The notes below the pieces were generated by a model. The model saw only the letters and a list, made by a program, of their open reading frames with translations, was not told the origin of the DNA and did no database searches. From Polaribacter cellanae (GTDB lineage: Bacteria > Bacteroidota > Bacteroidia > Flavobacteriales > Flavobacteriaceae): a stretch of DNA of 64,000 nucleotides. Both the position numbers and the translations under genes were made by a program. The stretch covers positions 930,001 to 994,000 of the forward strand of contig NZ_CP071869.1 of assembly GCF_017569185.1 (NCBI RefSeq). The letters are read 5' to 3'. Below, piece after piece: positions 17,686-26,341 of the stretch. The first letter of the stretch is position 1. Each line of letters opens with the position of its first letter.

Positions 17686-20600
17686 TTAAGTTTTATCGGA
17701 CAACATTGTTATTGAATTATGTTTTTTTGTTATAAATAATGGTAAATAAAAGATTATTCCAATTAGAGAAAATATTAAACCTCCAATTGAACCGACAGCA
17801 AATGAAAACCAAAAGGCTTCATTTTGACCACCCCAAACAAAAGGAATTAAACCAACAATTGTTGATGTGATGGTAAGAATAACAGGAATAATTTTATAAT
17901 TAAAGGCTTTAAAATAAAGAAATCTAGAGTTTCTTTTTTGATATTGAATTTTTAAATTATTAAAATCATTCACGATATAAAGTGCAGAATTTACACCAAT
18001 ACCACATAATAATATAAATGAAGCATAGCCACCTTGGTCGAAATTGAAATCAAACACATAAAATGTTAAAAACAAACCAATAAATGAGATAGGAATCATA
18101 CTAATTATTGCAAGCGGCTGTTTTAAAGATTCCAATAAAATAGCGCATATAAAAAAGATAATTCCTATGACTATAAATAAATAATAGTACTGTTCCTTGT
18201 CTTTTTTATTCCATCTATTATATTTTTGTTCAAATACCCTATAACCGAGTGGTAACTTGGGTTCAAAACTTTTAATAGTTTTCTCTTTAACTTTTTGAGC
18301 CAACTGAAAAGTCCCTAAAAAATCATACGCAACTGTTAAACTATATTGTTGATTATTTTTTTTAATCGTATTTCCAGTTTTCTTTTTCTCTACAGTTGCT
18401 AATTGAGCTAATTTATATTGTTTATTTTGAATTGCTATTGGCGTATTCTTTAAATCCCATACATTAAACTTTTTGTATTTGTCAGAAATTAATTTCACAT
18501 TCTGTAATTCATTATTTTGAATAATAGAAGGCAATCTACCTGCGTAGACTTTATTTTTCAAGTATTCGTAAAGTTGCGCTTGAGAAACATTAGCAAGTGC
18601 TAATTTATTCGTATTAAAATCTAAATAATATTCATATAAGGAATTACTTCTATAAGCATTGCTTGTTATTTCTACTTCTTTGACTCGCGAATTAGAACTA
18701 TCTATCAATTGTTGCAATAACTGTTCTGCATAACTGTATAATTTATCATAATTATAGCCCTCTAATACAATTCTATATTGTTTTGAACCCGAACCCAAAG
18801 CATTAGAAAAACCCCTACCAATACCACTAACAGACCAATCTACCCCCCCTAAGCTAATTGCCTTTGACTCGATTAAACTTTTTAAAGTATATGGAAAACC
18901 GCCAAATTCATATTCTTTTTTAAAATAAATAGCAATATTAGAGTTTCTATAGCTAGATATTCTGGTTTCAAATAGTTCAATTTCATTAAAACGACTCAAA
19001 TATTTCTCCATTTTAGAAATAGCTTCATTCAATTGTAGTATGGTACAGCCATCTGGCATTCTACCTGTGACTCTTAATGTAGTTCTTTCAGGTTCTGAAT
19101 AATACGAATTTTCAAAAACATCTTCTGTAAACAATCTTAATGAGCCACCAATTACTTTTTCTAAAGTAGGTCTTATATCATTACTAAAATCTTCATTTCC
19201 TATTGTTTTATTATAAAGTTCAGTAAAAAAACCCTCTCCTTTTATTTCTTTAGGTAATAATTGAAATGGAATTCCAAACCCTAAAATAAACACCAACATA
19301 AACAACCATTTAAAACGTGGTTTTTTCATCCAAAAAATTATCCGTTTATAAAGATTTGTGAATCTAACAATTCTCCTTTTTCTTTTTCTAGAGTAATTGA
19401 TACGCTTTTTAGAGGTATTTATCTTATCTAAAAGTGCTGGCACATAATATAAAGACACCAACAAAGAAACACCTATATTTATGGCAATTACTAAAGCAAA
19501 ATCCAATAAATCTGCTTTTTGATTTTCCTTTAATAAAAAAATAATCATTAGCGCCCCAATCGTTGTAAGCGTTGCTGCTAAAATGGCTAAAAATACTTTT
19601 TTATTTCCTTTATTTTTAATATGATCAATCATAATAATACTATTATCTATGATAATACCAAAAGAAATAGTTATGCCCGCAAACGAATATAATTGCAATT
19701 CTACTTGAAACAAGTAATAAAAAATAATTGCGATTAATAAATTGGTAATGACGCTTAAAAATAGAATAACTAAGTATTTAAAACTTCTATTAATTAAAAG
19801 AATTAAGATTAGTAGAATGATAAAAGAAAATAAGGTGCGCTTTTGAATTTTATATAACTCTTCCACTACATACTCTGTAGTATCTTGCGTTAACTTTATA
19901 CTGTAGCCACTATCCAATTGAGCATTTAAACCTGTAACTCTTGCTTTAACAGTTCTCGCTAAATCAATAGTATTTACACCTTGCTCAGCATAAACAGTCA
20001 TATTTATACTGTTTAACCCATTTATTCTGTAGTAACTGTTCACAACAGCTTCTTTATAGGTGACTTTAGCTATGTTTTCTAATAGAATAATTCTATTTCC
20101 TATTTTTTTTATAGGAATTTTGTTCCAATTAATTTCAGCATCTCCCTTATAAGCTAAACTTAATGCTATTTCATAATTATTAGTATTGTTATTTGCTCTG
20201 TAAACACCATTACCTAATTCTTGTTCATTAAGGTATATATTAATTGCTTTTTGAATATCATTAACTGATAATTTTAATTGCAAAAGCTTATTTGTATTGT
20301 ATGTTATCACCCACTCAAAAGGAGCAGCTCCATAAATAGTAACTTTACTAACCCCTTTTAAAGTTGATAAATGAGGTAAAATATGTTTTTCTGCATATTT
20401 TTTAATATAATTAGGACTTTCAATTGCATTGATACTATACGATAAGATAGGCGCCTTGTTTTCATTTGGTGTACTAAGAGATAAGCTCGGGTAACTAACA
20501 CCTTCTGGAAGTTCTGAATAGGATTGTCTAATAAGATTTGCCATTTCAAAGCGAATGGCATCCATATTTGTGCTTTTTTTAAAATCAATGACTATATTTC

Positions 20601-20853
20601 CTCTCCCTTTATTTGACGTAGAGCTAATATTTTTTATGCCTTTGACCGTATTAAAAACACCTTCTAACTTTGCAGTAACTTCTTGCTCAAGTACTTTAGC
20701 AGAAGCATCTTGCCATCTGTAACTTACATTAATGGAAGGTAAAACTTTTGAAGGCGCTAACTGCACACTTAATAATGGAATTAAACAAACCCCAATAATT
20801 GATAAACAGATAAAAAGGGTAAGAATAGAAAATGAAGAAAATTTAAATTTCAT
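17686..20853 (-). CDS. RND-superfamily transporter (inner module)
   Basis: 1055 aa with the RND plan: N-terminal helix (about 7-28), a large periplasmic loop, a block of six helices (about 330-480), a second helix (about 515), a second loop, and a C-terminal helix block. TM4 reads ISFGIIIDNSIIMIDHI, so the AcrB Asp pair (DD) is Asp-Asn here. TM10 reads GIGVNSALYIVND, with Asn where AcrB has the proton-relay lysine. No adaptor or TolC gene is adjacent; those at 31631 and 24827 could serve. It lies between signal peptidase and transglutaminase-like genes, so a peptide substrate is inferred. Confidence 0.85.
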   Translation of the reverse strand: MKFKFSSFSILTLFICLSIIGVCLIPLLSVQLAPSKVLPSINVSYRWQDASAKVLEQEVTAKLEGVFNTVKGIKNISSTSNKGRGNIVIDFKKSTNMDAIRFEMANLIRQSYSELPEGVSYPSLSLSTPNENKAPILSYSINAIESPNYIKKYAEKHILPHLSTLKGVSKVTIYGAAPFEWVITYNTNKLLQLKLSVNDIQKAINIYLNEQELGNGVYRANNNTNNYEIALSLAYKGDAEINWNKIPIKKIGNRIILLENIAKVTYKEAVVNSYYRINGLNSINMTVYAEQGVNTIDLARTVKARVTGLNAQLDSGYSIKLTQDTTEYVVEELYKIQKRTLFSFIILLILILLINRSFKYLVILFLSVITNLLIAIIFYYLFQVELQLYSFAGITISFGIIIDNSIIMIDHIKNKGNKKVFLAILAATLTTIGALMIIFLLKENQKADLLDFALVIAINIGVSLLVSLYYVPALLDKINTSKKRINYSRKRKRRIVRFTNLYKRIIFWMKKPRFKWLFMLVFILGFGIPFQLLPKEIKGEGFFTELYNKTIGNEDFSNDIRPTLEKVIGGSLRLFTEDVFENSYYSEPERTTLRVTGRMPDGCTILQLNEAISKMEKYLSRFNEIELFETRISSYRNSNIAIYFKKEYEFGGFPYTLKSLIESKAISLGGVDWSVSGIGRGFSNALGSGSKQYRIVLEGYNYDKLYSYAEQLLQQLIDSSNSRVKEVEITSNAYRSNSLYEYYLDFNTNKLALANVSQAQLYEYLKNKVYAGRLPSIIQNNELQNVKLISDKYKKFNVWDLKNTPIAIQNKQYKLAQLATVEKKKTGNTIKKNNQQYSLTVAYDFLGTFQLAQKVKEKTIKSFEPKLPLGYRVFEQKYNRWNKKDKEQYYYLFIVIGIIFFICAILLESLKQPLAIISMIPISFIGLFLTFYVFDFNFDQGGYASFILLCGIGVNSALYIVNDFNNLKIQYQKRNSRFLYFKAFNYKIIPVILTITSTIVGLIPFVWGGQNEAFWFSFAVGSIGGLIFSLIGIIFYLPLFITKKHNSITMLSDKT

Positions 20854-20891
20854 AGATGAAACATGCTTAATAATATGATGAAATTTAATTA

Positions 20892-21998
20892 CTAATATAC
20901 ACTTTTTAATAATCTATCCCATCGAAATTCATCTTGATAATTAGAATATAAAACACATTGTACTTTACCAACAATATTAGATTCTGGAAGAAACCCCCAA
21001 GCTCTAGAATCTATTGTTCCTTTTCTATTATCTCCCATCATAAAATAATAATTTTGCTTAAATGTATATGTGTTTACTTGTTTATTGTTTATGTAAAAAA
21101 CACCTTGTTTGTCTGTTAGTATACAATTTTCATACTTGTTTATTGTTTTTTTGTATAGCAAATAAATATCAAGGGTTAACTTTATTTTCATTCCCTTTTT
21201 AGGGATAATAATTGATCCCATATTATCAAGTGTCCACTTACTTTCTGATGTTTTAAGTAGTTCCTTCTTTAAATTAAAAGTATCTATTTCTTTCTGTAAA
21301 GATTCTACGTTTTTTAGCTGAGAAAATTGACTAAACTCTAACTTAGAAAGTATAGCACGTGCATACTTAGATCTTCCATTTTTTTGGAGCGAGATATTAT
21401 TTAAATTTATAGAATCTAGTTCTCTATACAAACGGTTATAATTACTAACAATAAATTTATAACTGTTTTTAACTGTACTAGGAGAATTAAACAAAATACT
21501 ATTAGTACAAATTTCGGCATCTTTTATTTTTAGTGTATCTCCAGGAAGAGCAACACAACGTTTCACTACAAAGAAATCTCGAGTTATACCCAAATTAAAC
21601 ACAAAAACATCGCCTTGTTTAATTGATGATGTACCTGATAATCTTTTATATGGCCACCATAGTTCTTTTATTCTTTTTCTAGCATTGTCATTAAAATAAT
21701 ACCCAATGTTTACCAAAGGAATATCAAACGGAGAACGCGGTAGTCTGGGGCCATATTTTAGTTTATTAACGACGATTACGTCATTTGGAAACAACGTGTT
21801 TTCCATTGATGAGCTTGGAATCTTATAGATATCAAAAACTAATAATTTAGTACATAAAACAAGGAAAAGTATAAAAATTATTTTAAATATAATTTTTATA
21901 CTTTTCTTTAACTGCTTTTGTTTGAGTAATTTATTAAAAAAACAAAATAAAGTGACAATTAATATAAGAAAAAAAGTAAAAAAAAACATATCTAACAA
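20892..21998 (-). CDS. Signal peptidase I (dedicated paralogue)
   Basis: 368 aa, an inner-membrane serine protease that cleaves after AxA. Two hydrophobic segments (about 4-20 and 35-53) precede the catalytic Ser64 in IPSSSMENTL. The base is Lys146 in VKRCVALPGD, and box E is MGDNRKGTIDSRAWGF near 330. A long lysine-rich insert (about 165-300) separates these, typical of Bacteroidota enzymes. It sits 38 bp upstream of the RND gene and downstream of the beta-propeller gene. The neighbouring peptides carry AxA-E junctions, making them obvious candidate substrates. The intact state contrasts with the frameshifted copy at 12068. Confidence 0.9.
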   Translation of the reverse strand: MLDMFFFTFFLILIVTLFCFFNKLLKQKQLKKSIKIIFKIIFILFLVLCTKLLVFDIYKIPSSSMENTLFPNDVIVVNKLKYGPRLPRSPFDIPLVNIGYYFNDNARKRIKELWWPYKRLSGTSSIKQGDVFVFNLGITRDFFVVKRCVALPGDTLKIKDAEICTNSILFNSPSTVKNSYKFIVSNYNRLYRELDSINLNNISLQKNGRSKYARAILSKLEFSQFSQLKNVESLQKEIDTFNLKKELLKTSESKWTLDNMGSIIIPKKGMKIKLTLDIYLLYKKTINKYENCILTDKQGVFYINNKQVNTYTFKQNYYFMMGDNRKGTIDSRAWGFLPESNIVGKVQCVLYSNYQDEFRWDRLLKSVY

Positions 21999-22131
21999 AA
22001 TTAAAACTGCCCAAGTAAAAAGAAATAATTATATTCCTTTTTGAAATAAATCTAAAACTGACCATCAATTTATTTTCAAGATTTTAATATAAAAACTTAA
22101 CATCTCTACCCATTAAAAATAGCAGGTTATT

Positions 22132-23163
22132 TTATAATTTATATAAATTCACTACCGAAAGTCCATCAGAATCTTGAGATAAACCATATAGTTTATTTTC
22201 ATTCTCATTGATAGTAAACTTAGAAATATTTTTATCTAACTGATAAGAGTTTAATAATTTTCCTTTAAAATCAAATACTAAAAGTTTTGTTCTACTATCT
22301 TTATGAGACATGTTTTTTTGCTGATATCCAGAATATAATGTATAAATTTTATTTTTACTCAAAACCAACCCAATAAAATGATTAACTATATTTTGAGGAA
22401 TAACGTAATTAGTTTTGACATTAAAATTTGGGTATTCAAATTCCCCTATTTTTAAAGATTTTATTAAATCCCCATTTAATTTATAAAAATTTATACGATT
22501 AAAGTATCTGCTAGCACCTACAATTAAATCATTTTCTTTACTATATTTAATAAAAGCATCATAGGCTTCAGCTCTTTTTTTTCTAGGAATATCATCAATT
22601 ATTGGATAGAAATCTATCCATTTTATTTCATTTTCTTTTTTATTATATATAAAAAATGTTCCTTCTCCTGATATGTGATCATTACCTAAAATTATTTTTT
22701 CATTATCAATTATAGTTAATTCAAAACCACCTAATATTTTAGGATTTTTTCTTTCAACAATTAAAGGGGCAAAATCATTATTTAAAATATTTTTTAAATT
22801 AAACTTTTTAAACTTTTTATGATTTATATCATGTATCCAAAATTCATTTGAATTATTATTTTCTGGCAATATTTCAGGGAAATAAAACTCATTTGGCCCA
22901 TTTCCCTTAAAGCCAAATGAGTTTATTTTTTTATAATCCTTTTCTGAATATAAATTTATGTATTTTTCACCACAACCATCAATAACGAAAAGAGAAGATT
23001 TTTGAGAATGTAATTGGTAAAAACAATTTGGTTTTATGGGTAAAACTTGGCTTTTAATTTTCTTAAATCCTGGTAATTCTATCGAATTAATATTTATATT
23101 TTCACTACAACTGGTGAAAAATATATATAAAAATAAATTAATAAATAAATATTTTTTTTTCAT
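22132..23163 (-). CDS. 6-bladed beta-propeller lipoprotein (inner module)
   Basis: 343 aa. The signal peptide has lipobox FFTSC (Cys19). Repeated blade-like strands and the phrase FGFKGNGPNEF match the Bacteroidota 6-bladed beta-propeller family, in which G-x-G-x-GPxEF is conserved. These NHL-like lipoproteins commonly accompany NVEALA peptides, although their role is not established. It starts 2 bases after the stop of the thiol lipoprotein gene, so the two are one operon. A paralogue is at 30096. Binding of the secreted peptide or a surface ligand would fit, but this is inference. Confidence 0.8.
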   Translation of the reverse strand: MKKKYLFINLFLYIFFTSCSENININSIELPGFKKIKSQVLPIKPNCFYQLHSQKSSLFVIDGCGEKYINLYSEKDYKKINSFGFKGNGPNEFYFPEILPENNNSNEFWIHDINHKKFKKFNLKNILNNDFAPLIVERKNPKILGGFELTIIDNEKIILGNDHISGEGTFFIYNKKENEIKWIDFYPIIDDIPRKKRAEAYDAFIKYSKENDLIVGASRYFNRINFYKLNGDLIKSLKIGEFEYPNFNVKTNYVIPQNIVNHFIGLVLSKNKIYTLYSGYQQKNMSHKDSRTKLLVFDFKGKLLNSYQLDKNISKFTINENENKLYGLSQDSDGLSVVNLYKL

Positions 23164-23165
23164 TT

Positions 23166-23696
23166 TTATTTCATTTTTGATTTTAACAATTCCAACATTA
23201 ATTTATTTTCAAGAGGAGATTTTATCATTACAATCGTATCATTATCTCCTAACCAAAAAGTCTCCAAGGGATTGTATATAAAATTATTTTTGCTCAAAAA
23301 AGTATCTATAGAATCTAAATATATTTCAAATGGATAATTATAGTCTTTTACTACACTTCTGAAATAAGAATTATAATCTCCAATTGCTAAAAATCTAACA
23401 GATAAGTTTTCAAGTATGTTTTTTTCTTTTATATGTTTTTTCCATTTTTCCATTTCTAAAAAACAAGAGGTACAAGAAGTGTTAATTAATTTGAGAATTT
23501 TTATGTTTTTGTTATTGTTATTATTTGTAAAATCATTTACTTTAAAGTAATCTTTTTCCACAAAATCTATCCTCTTATTTACCAGTTCAGGGTTATTGGT
23601 TTGAATAAATTTCTCGCTAACTCCATCATAGTTTTTTGAACAAGAAAAAATAAATATCACAAACAGAATCAATCCTAATTTATTTATATAATTCAA
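23166..23696 (-). CDS. Thioredoxin-fold (redoxin/TlpA-like) lipoprotein with CTSC motif
   Basis: 176 aa. Signal peptide with lipobox IFSC (Cys19). A strand then leads to NTSCTSCFLEMEKW (near residue 93), a CxxC active site placed as in TlpA/ResA-type thioredoxins. YNPLETFW later in the chain may be the cis-proline loop. It is anchored in the cell envelope by its lipid. It follows two cysteine-rich peptide genes after a perfect hairpin, and precedes the beta-propeller gene by 2 bases. Oxidising or isomerising disulfides in those peptides is a reasonable inference. Confidence 0.7.
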   Translation of the reverse strand: MNYINKLGLILFVIFIFSCSKNYDGVSEKFIQTNNPELVNKRIDFVEKDYFKVNDFTNNNNNKNIKILKLINTSCTSCFLEMEKWKKHIKEKNILENLSVRFLAIGDYNSYFRSVVKDYNYPFEIYLDSIDTFLSKNNFIYNPLETFWLGDNDTIVMIKSPLENKLMLELLKSKMK

Positions 23697-23712
23697 TTTT
23701 TTGTTTTTTTTT

Positions 23713-23746
23713 ATTACTGGTAATTCAGAATTAAATTACCAGTAAT
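23713..23746 (-). other. Perfect intercistronic hairpin after the peptide doublet
   Basis: ATTACTGGTAATT (23713-23725) is fully complementary to AATTACCAGTAAT (23734-23746), with an 8-nt loop. On the minus transcript it is followed by A residues, not U, so it is not a classic terminator. It could stabilise or process the peptide mRNA ends. Confidence 0.6.
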
Positions 23747-23756
23747 TATTATTAAT

Positions 23757-24026
23757 TTAAACTGTACAATTTCCTACCTCAAGTCGATTTTTAAGCCTAA
23801 CTTTTGGGCAACTCACTGTACACGTTGGTACTTTTTTTCCAAAAATCCATGTTGTTTCTCCAGCAAAACAAGCAGAATTACTTGATTGTCCTTCCTCAGC
23901 ATTTGCCGAATTTAACATTTTAATATAATCCAATTTAAAGTCTTTATTATAATTCTTTTCAAAGTTTAAATTAAAAATTGTTAAACAGGTTATAGAAAGT
24001 GCTACAATAGTTAAATTTTTTTTCAT
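23757..24026 (-). CDS. NVEALA-like cysteine-rich secreted peptide 2
   Basis: 89 aa from ATG 24026; an upstream extension to 24143 overlaps peptide 1 and is rejected. MKK start, hydrophobic segment about 4-19, a polar spacer, then a junction LNSANA-E at 41-44. The 46-residue mature part has four cysteines in the pattern CFAG, PTCxxxCP, GNCTV, the same as peptide 1. The start is 7 bases after the peptide 1 stop. The product is probably exported to the periplasm or beyond and cleaved at AxA. The role is unknown: bacteriocin, signal or surface peptide are all possible. Confidence 0.75.
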   Translation of the reverse strand: MKKNLTIVALSITCLTIFNLNFEKNYNKDFKLDYIKMLNSANAEEGQSSNSACFAGETTWIFGKKVPTCTVSCPKVRLKNRLEVGNCTV

Positions 24027-24033
24027 AATCAAA

Positions 24034-24321
24034 CTATGCAGTAACAGTACATTTCCCTTGGTAAGCTGGATTACCCATATATTCATATGGACAATTAGGT
24101 TTACATGTCGGATAGTATGATGATGTAATAACGTTTCCAGCATAACAATTGGTTTTAACCGTAGTTTCTGCTTGCGCCATAGATACAGAAAGCATATCTA
24201 AAAACACATCATTTTTCCCATCGTTATTTAACAAACTGTTACTACTCATTATTCCAAATGTCATAGCGATTGCTAAAGTAGCAATACTAATAATACTTTT
24301 TTTTGTTTTTAATTTTTTCAT
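24034..24321 (-). CDS. NVEALA-like cysteine-rich secreted peptide 1
   Basis: 95 aa. A basic start (MKKLKTKK), hydrophobic segment about 9-25, about 20-residue polar spacer with DML, then SVSMAQA-E at 45-52. The mature 44 residues contain four cysteines arranged CYAG, PTCxxxCP, GKCTV. This layout fits the NVEALA peptide family of Bacteroidota (leader ending in a small-residue/Ala/Glu junction), although the literal NVEALA string is not present. It is the first gene after a 290-nt leader that starts at the HTH gene, and is followed 7 bases on by peptide 2. Confidence 0.75.
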   Translation of the reverse strand: MKKLKTKKSIISIATLAIAMTFGIMSSNSLLNNDGKNDVFLDMLSVSMAQAETTVKTNCYAGNVITSSYYPTCKPNCPYEYMGNPAYQGKCTVTA

Positions 24322-24349
24322 TTTTAATTATTTAATTAGGTTTAAATTA

Positions 24350-24611
24350 TTTTTTTTTACAAAAGTCTTTCTAGGAAATACTACTTTTACAGAATATTAA
24401 ATAGCTATTATATTTAAAAACTATTTAGTCAATAAAAAATTAAAGACTTCCTCTGGGTGTTTTGGGCTTATTACATAGGCTCTTATTTTAGTTAAACAAT
24501 TTGTGAAACTCTTTTTTAACAACTGAATGCTCAGAGGTTTTTTTGTTTTTCATCGTTAAACTTTTACAAATACAAATTTAAACCCTCACAGGGACAAATT
24601 CTGTCACTTTG
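24350..24611 (-). repeat. Shared leader region, copy 3 (upstream of the peptide doublet)
   Basis: On minus, the stop codon of the HTH gene is followed by CAAAGTGACAGAATTTGTCC, whose core GACAGAATTTGTC is an interrupted palindrome. About 200 nt further is an AGTAGTATTTCC block 40-60 nt before the peptide 1 start. It is similar to 11795-12050 and in part to 13280-13510. It probably contains the promoter and operator for the inner module. Confidence 0.6.
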
Positions 24612-24812
24612 CTAATTTTCAAGAAAATACTTACAACTTTTTCTACAATAACATATTTTATAACCGTCGTTTCTTAAACTACTTATCATTCTTTTTATAG
24701 TTCTTACACTGCATTCAAAATCATTGGCTACTTTTTCTAAAGAGCTCAATCTCTTATGGTCTATTAGATATAGTAAGTGCCTCTCTTTTTCTTTTCTTTC
24801 AAAATAAGTCAT
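24612..24812 (-). CDS. Small HTH protein with cysteine-rich tail
   Basis: 66 aa. Residues about 17-50 form an HTH of the winged/HTH_11-like type (LSSLEKVANDFECSVRTIKRMISSL). The C-terminal tail ICYCRKSCKYFLEN holds three cysteines, which could bind metal or respond to redox state. It lies 14 bases after the TolC-like gene, so it ends the outer operon, and directly precedes the leader of the peptide doublet. A regulator of that leader is the obvious inference. Similar last codons (FLKN-stop) survive near 12040. Confidence 0.7.
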   Translation of the reverse strand: MTYFERKEKERHLLYLIDHKRLSSLEKVANDFECSVRTIKRMISSLRNDGYKICYCRKSCKYFLEN

Positions 24813-24826
24813 AGCGTTTTCTTAAA

Positions 24827-26341
24827 TTAATTGTCTAGTATGGTTTTAAAATTTCGTATTAATGGAGTATCATCTATAAAATTATACAATGTTAATTTTT
24901 GTACTTTATAATATAATACCCAATAATTTTGTAATGCTTGTATGTAGTTTTCATTTGCTTGTTGCCAAGCTTTTCTTGCGGCAGTAAGATTTAAAAAATC
25001 TACACTTCCTGACAAAAATCTTTTTTCAGTTAACTGATACGATTCTTTTGAAATTTTATTTGTTCTTAACGCCCCCAAAACCAACTCATGCTGAATATTA
25101 AAGTCTAAAACATTCTGTGTGATATCTTGTTTATAGGTTTCTTCATTTTGTTGGAGCTCAATATCTACAACATCTTTATTCATTTTAGCTGTTTTAATTT
25201 TTCCTCTACGCTCTCCCCAATCTAAAATAGGCACACTAAATTGAATACTTATATTTTGTTGGTCTAAAAACCTACCATAAGCATCTACAAAAGTTTCTGC
25301 TTGTTGGTTTAAACCATAACTGGCGGTTATAGACAAATCGAATCTATTCTCTTTAATTACTTGATCTAAATCTCTTAGTGCTTTTAGTTTTCTAATCTTT
25401 AAATCTAATATGTCTGGGTTATTTTTGTAGGCTAATTTAATGGCGGTATCTACATTTATTTTTAAATCTAATATTAATTCTGGTAACTCTGGTAGGGAAC
25501 TATTTGGTAGTTTATCTCTCAAAAATAATTTTAATGCTGTAGTAGCCTTTTGTAATGATTGTGTGTTTTGAGTCAAATTGGTATTTGCATTGTACACATC
25601 TAATTCTAAATTTAAAAGCTGATCTCTTTCAATGGCTATTAAATCGTATCGTTTTTTTCCAATACTATATAATTTTGTCGCTGTTATCTTGTTTTCTTTT
25701 GCTATTTCTACTTTTTTACTAGCTAATGCCCAGCTAAAAAATAAATTAACTGCTTTTAAATTAGTTATTTGTAATTCATATAAGAAATCTTGTTTGGCTT
25801 TTTGAAACTCTAAAGGTGCTGTTTTCTGCTCCCATTTAAAGCTATTAAAAGCCATAATAGGTTGTACCAAACCAATTCGAACTGGTGTAACATTATAGCT
25901 TTTGGTTTCAAAATCGCCAAAGTTTTCAAGCCTATTAAAACTAGAGCTTATAAATAAACTTGTACCAGTAGCTCTTATATTTTGGGTTGCAGAAATATTT
26001 GCATAACTATTAATGGTTTGCTGCTGCCTAAATACATCTATATTCTGCTCAGAATCATAACGTTCTATTAGAGCACTATTAAAAGTAAAGGGCCTACTAT
26101 TGAAGTCTATTTTGGGGAGTAAACTAGATTTATAAGATCTAAATTTCCAGTAACTAACACCATAATTTCGTTTTGCTTTAAAAATATCTAAGGAGTTTTT
26201 CCTTGCCAATTCTAAAACATTATTTAGTGTTATGTTTTGCGAAATGGAGATAACCTGTTGTTCTTGTGCACTAATTTTTATACAACTTAATAAAAAGTAG
26301 ATACCAAGAACAATTTGCTTTATTTTCATATATCTAATCAT
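24827..26341 (-). CDS. TolC-family outer membrane efflux protein
   Basis: 504 aa with signal peptide (to about residue 25, KISAQ). The chain has the long alpha-helical repeats of OEP/TolC proteins, including the family-like AARKAWQQANENYIQALQ near the end. It overlaps the RND gene by four bases (ATGA), indicating translational coupling; ATG 26329 (MKIKQIVLG) is the alternative start. It forms the outer-membrane duct of a tripartite pump with the RND at 26338 and, probably, the HlyD-type adaptor at 31631. The HTH gene follows after 14 bases. Confidence 0.88.
   Translation of the reverse strand: MIRYMKIKQIVLGIYFLLSCIKISAQEQQVISISQNITLNNVLELARKNSLDIFKAKRNYGVSYWKFRSYKSSLLPKIDFNSRPFTFNSALIERYDSEQNIDVFRQQQTINSYANISATQNIRATGTSLFISSSFNRLENFGDFETKSYNVTPVRIGLVQPIMAFNSFKWEQKTAPLEFQKAKQDFLYELQITNLKAVNLFFSWALASKKVEIAKENKITATKLYSIGKKRYDLIAIERDQLLNLELDVYNANTNLTQNTQSLQKATTALKLFLRDKLPNSSLPELPELILDLKINVDTAIKLAYKNNPDILDLKIRKLKALRDLDQVIKENRFDLSITASYGLNQQAETFVDAYGRFLDQQNISIQFSVPILDWGERRGKIKTAKMNKDVVDIELQQNEETYKQDITQNVLDFNIQHELVLGALRTNKISKESYQLTEKRFLSGSVDFLNLTAARKAWQQANENYIQALQNYWVLYYKVQKLTLYNFIDDTPLIRNFKTILDN

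Noticed and set aside
24027-24143. Longer form of peptide 2 starting at 24143
   Set aside because: It would overlap peptide 1 and add 39 residues before a proper MKK leader. ATG 24026 fits the layout of the other precursors.
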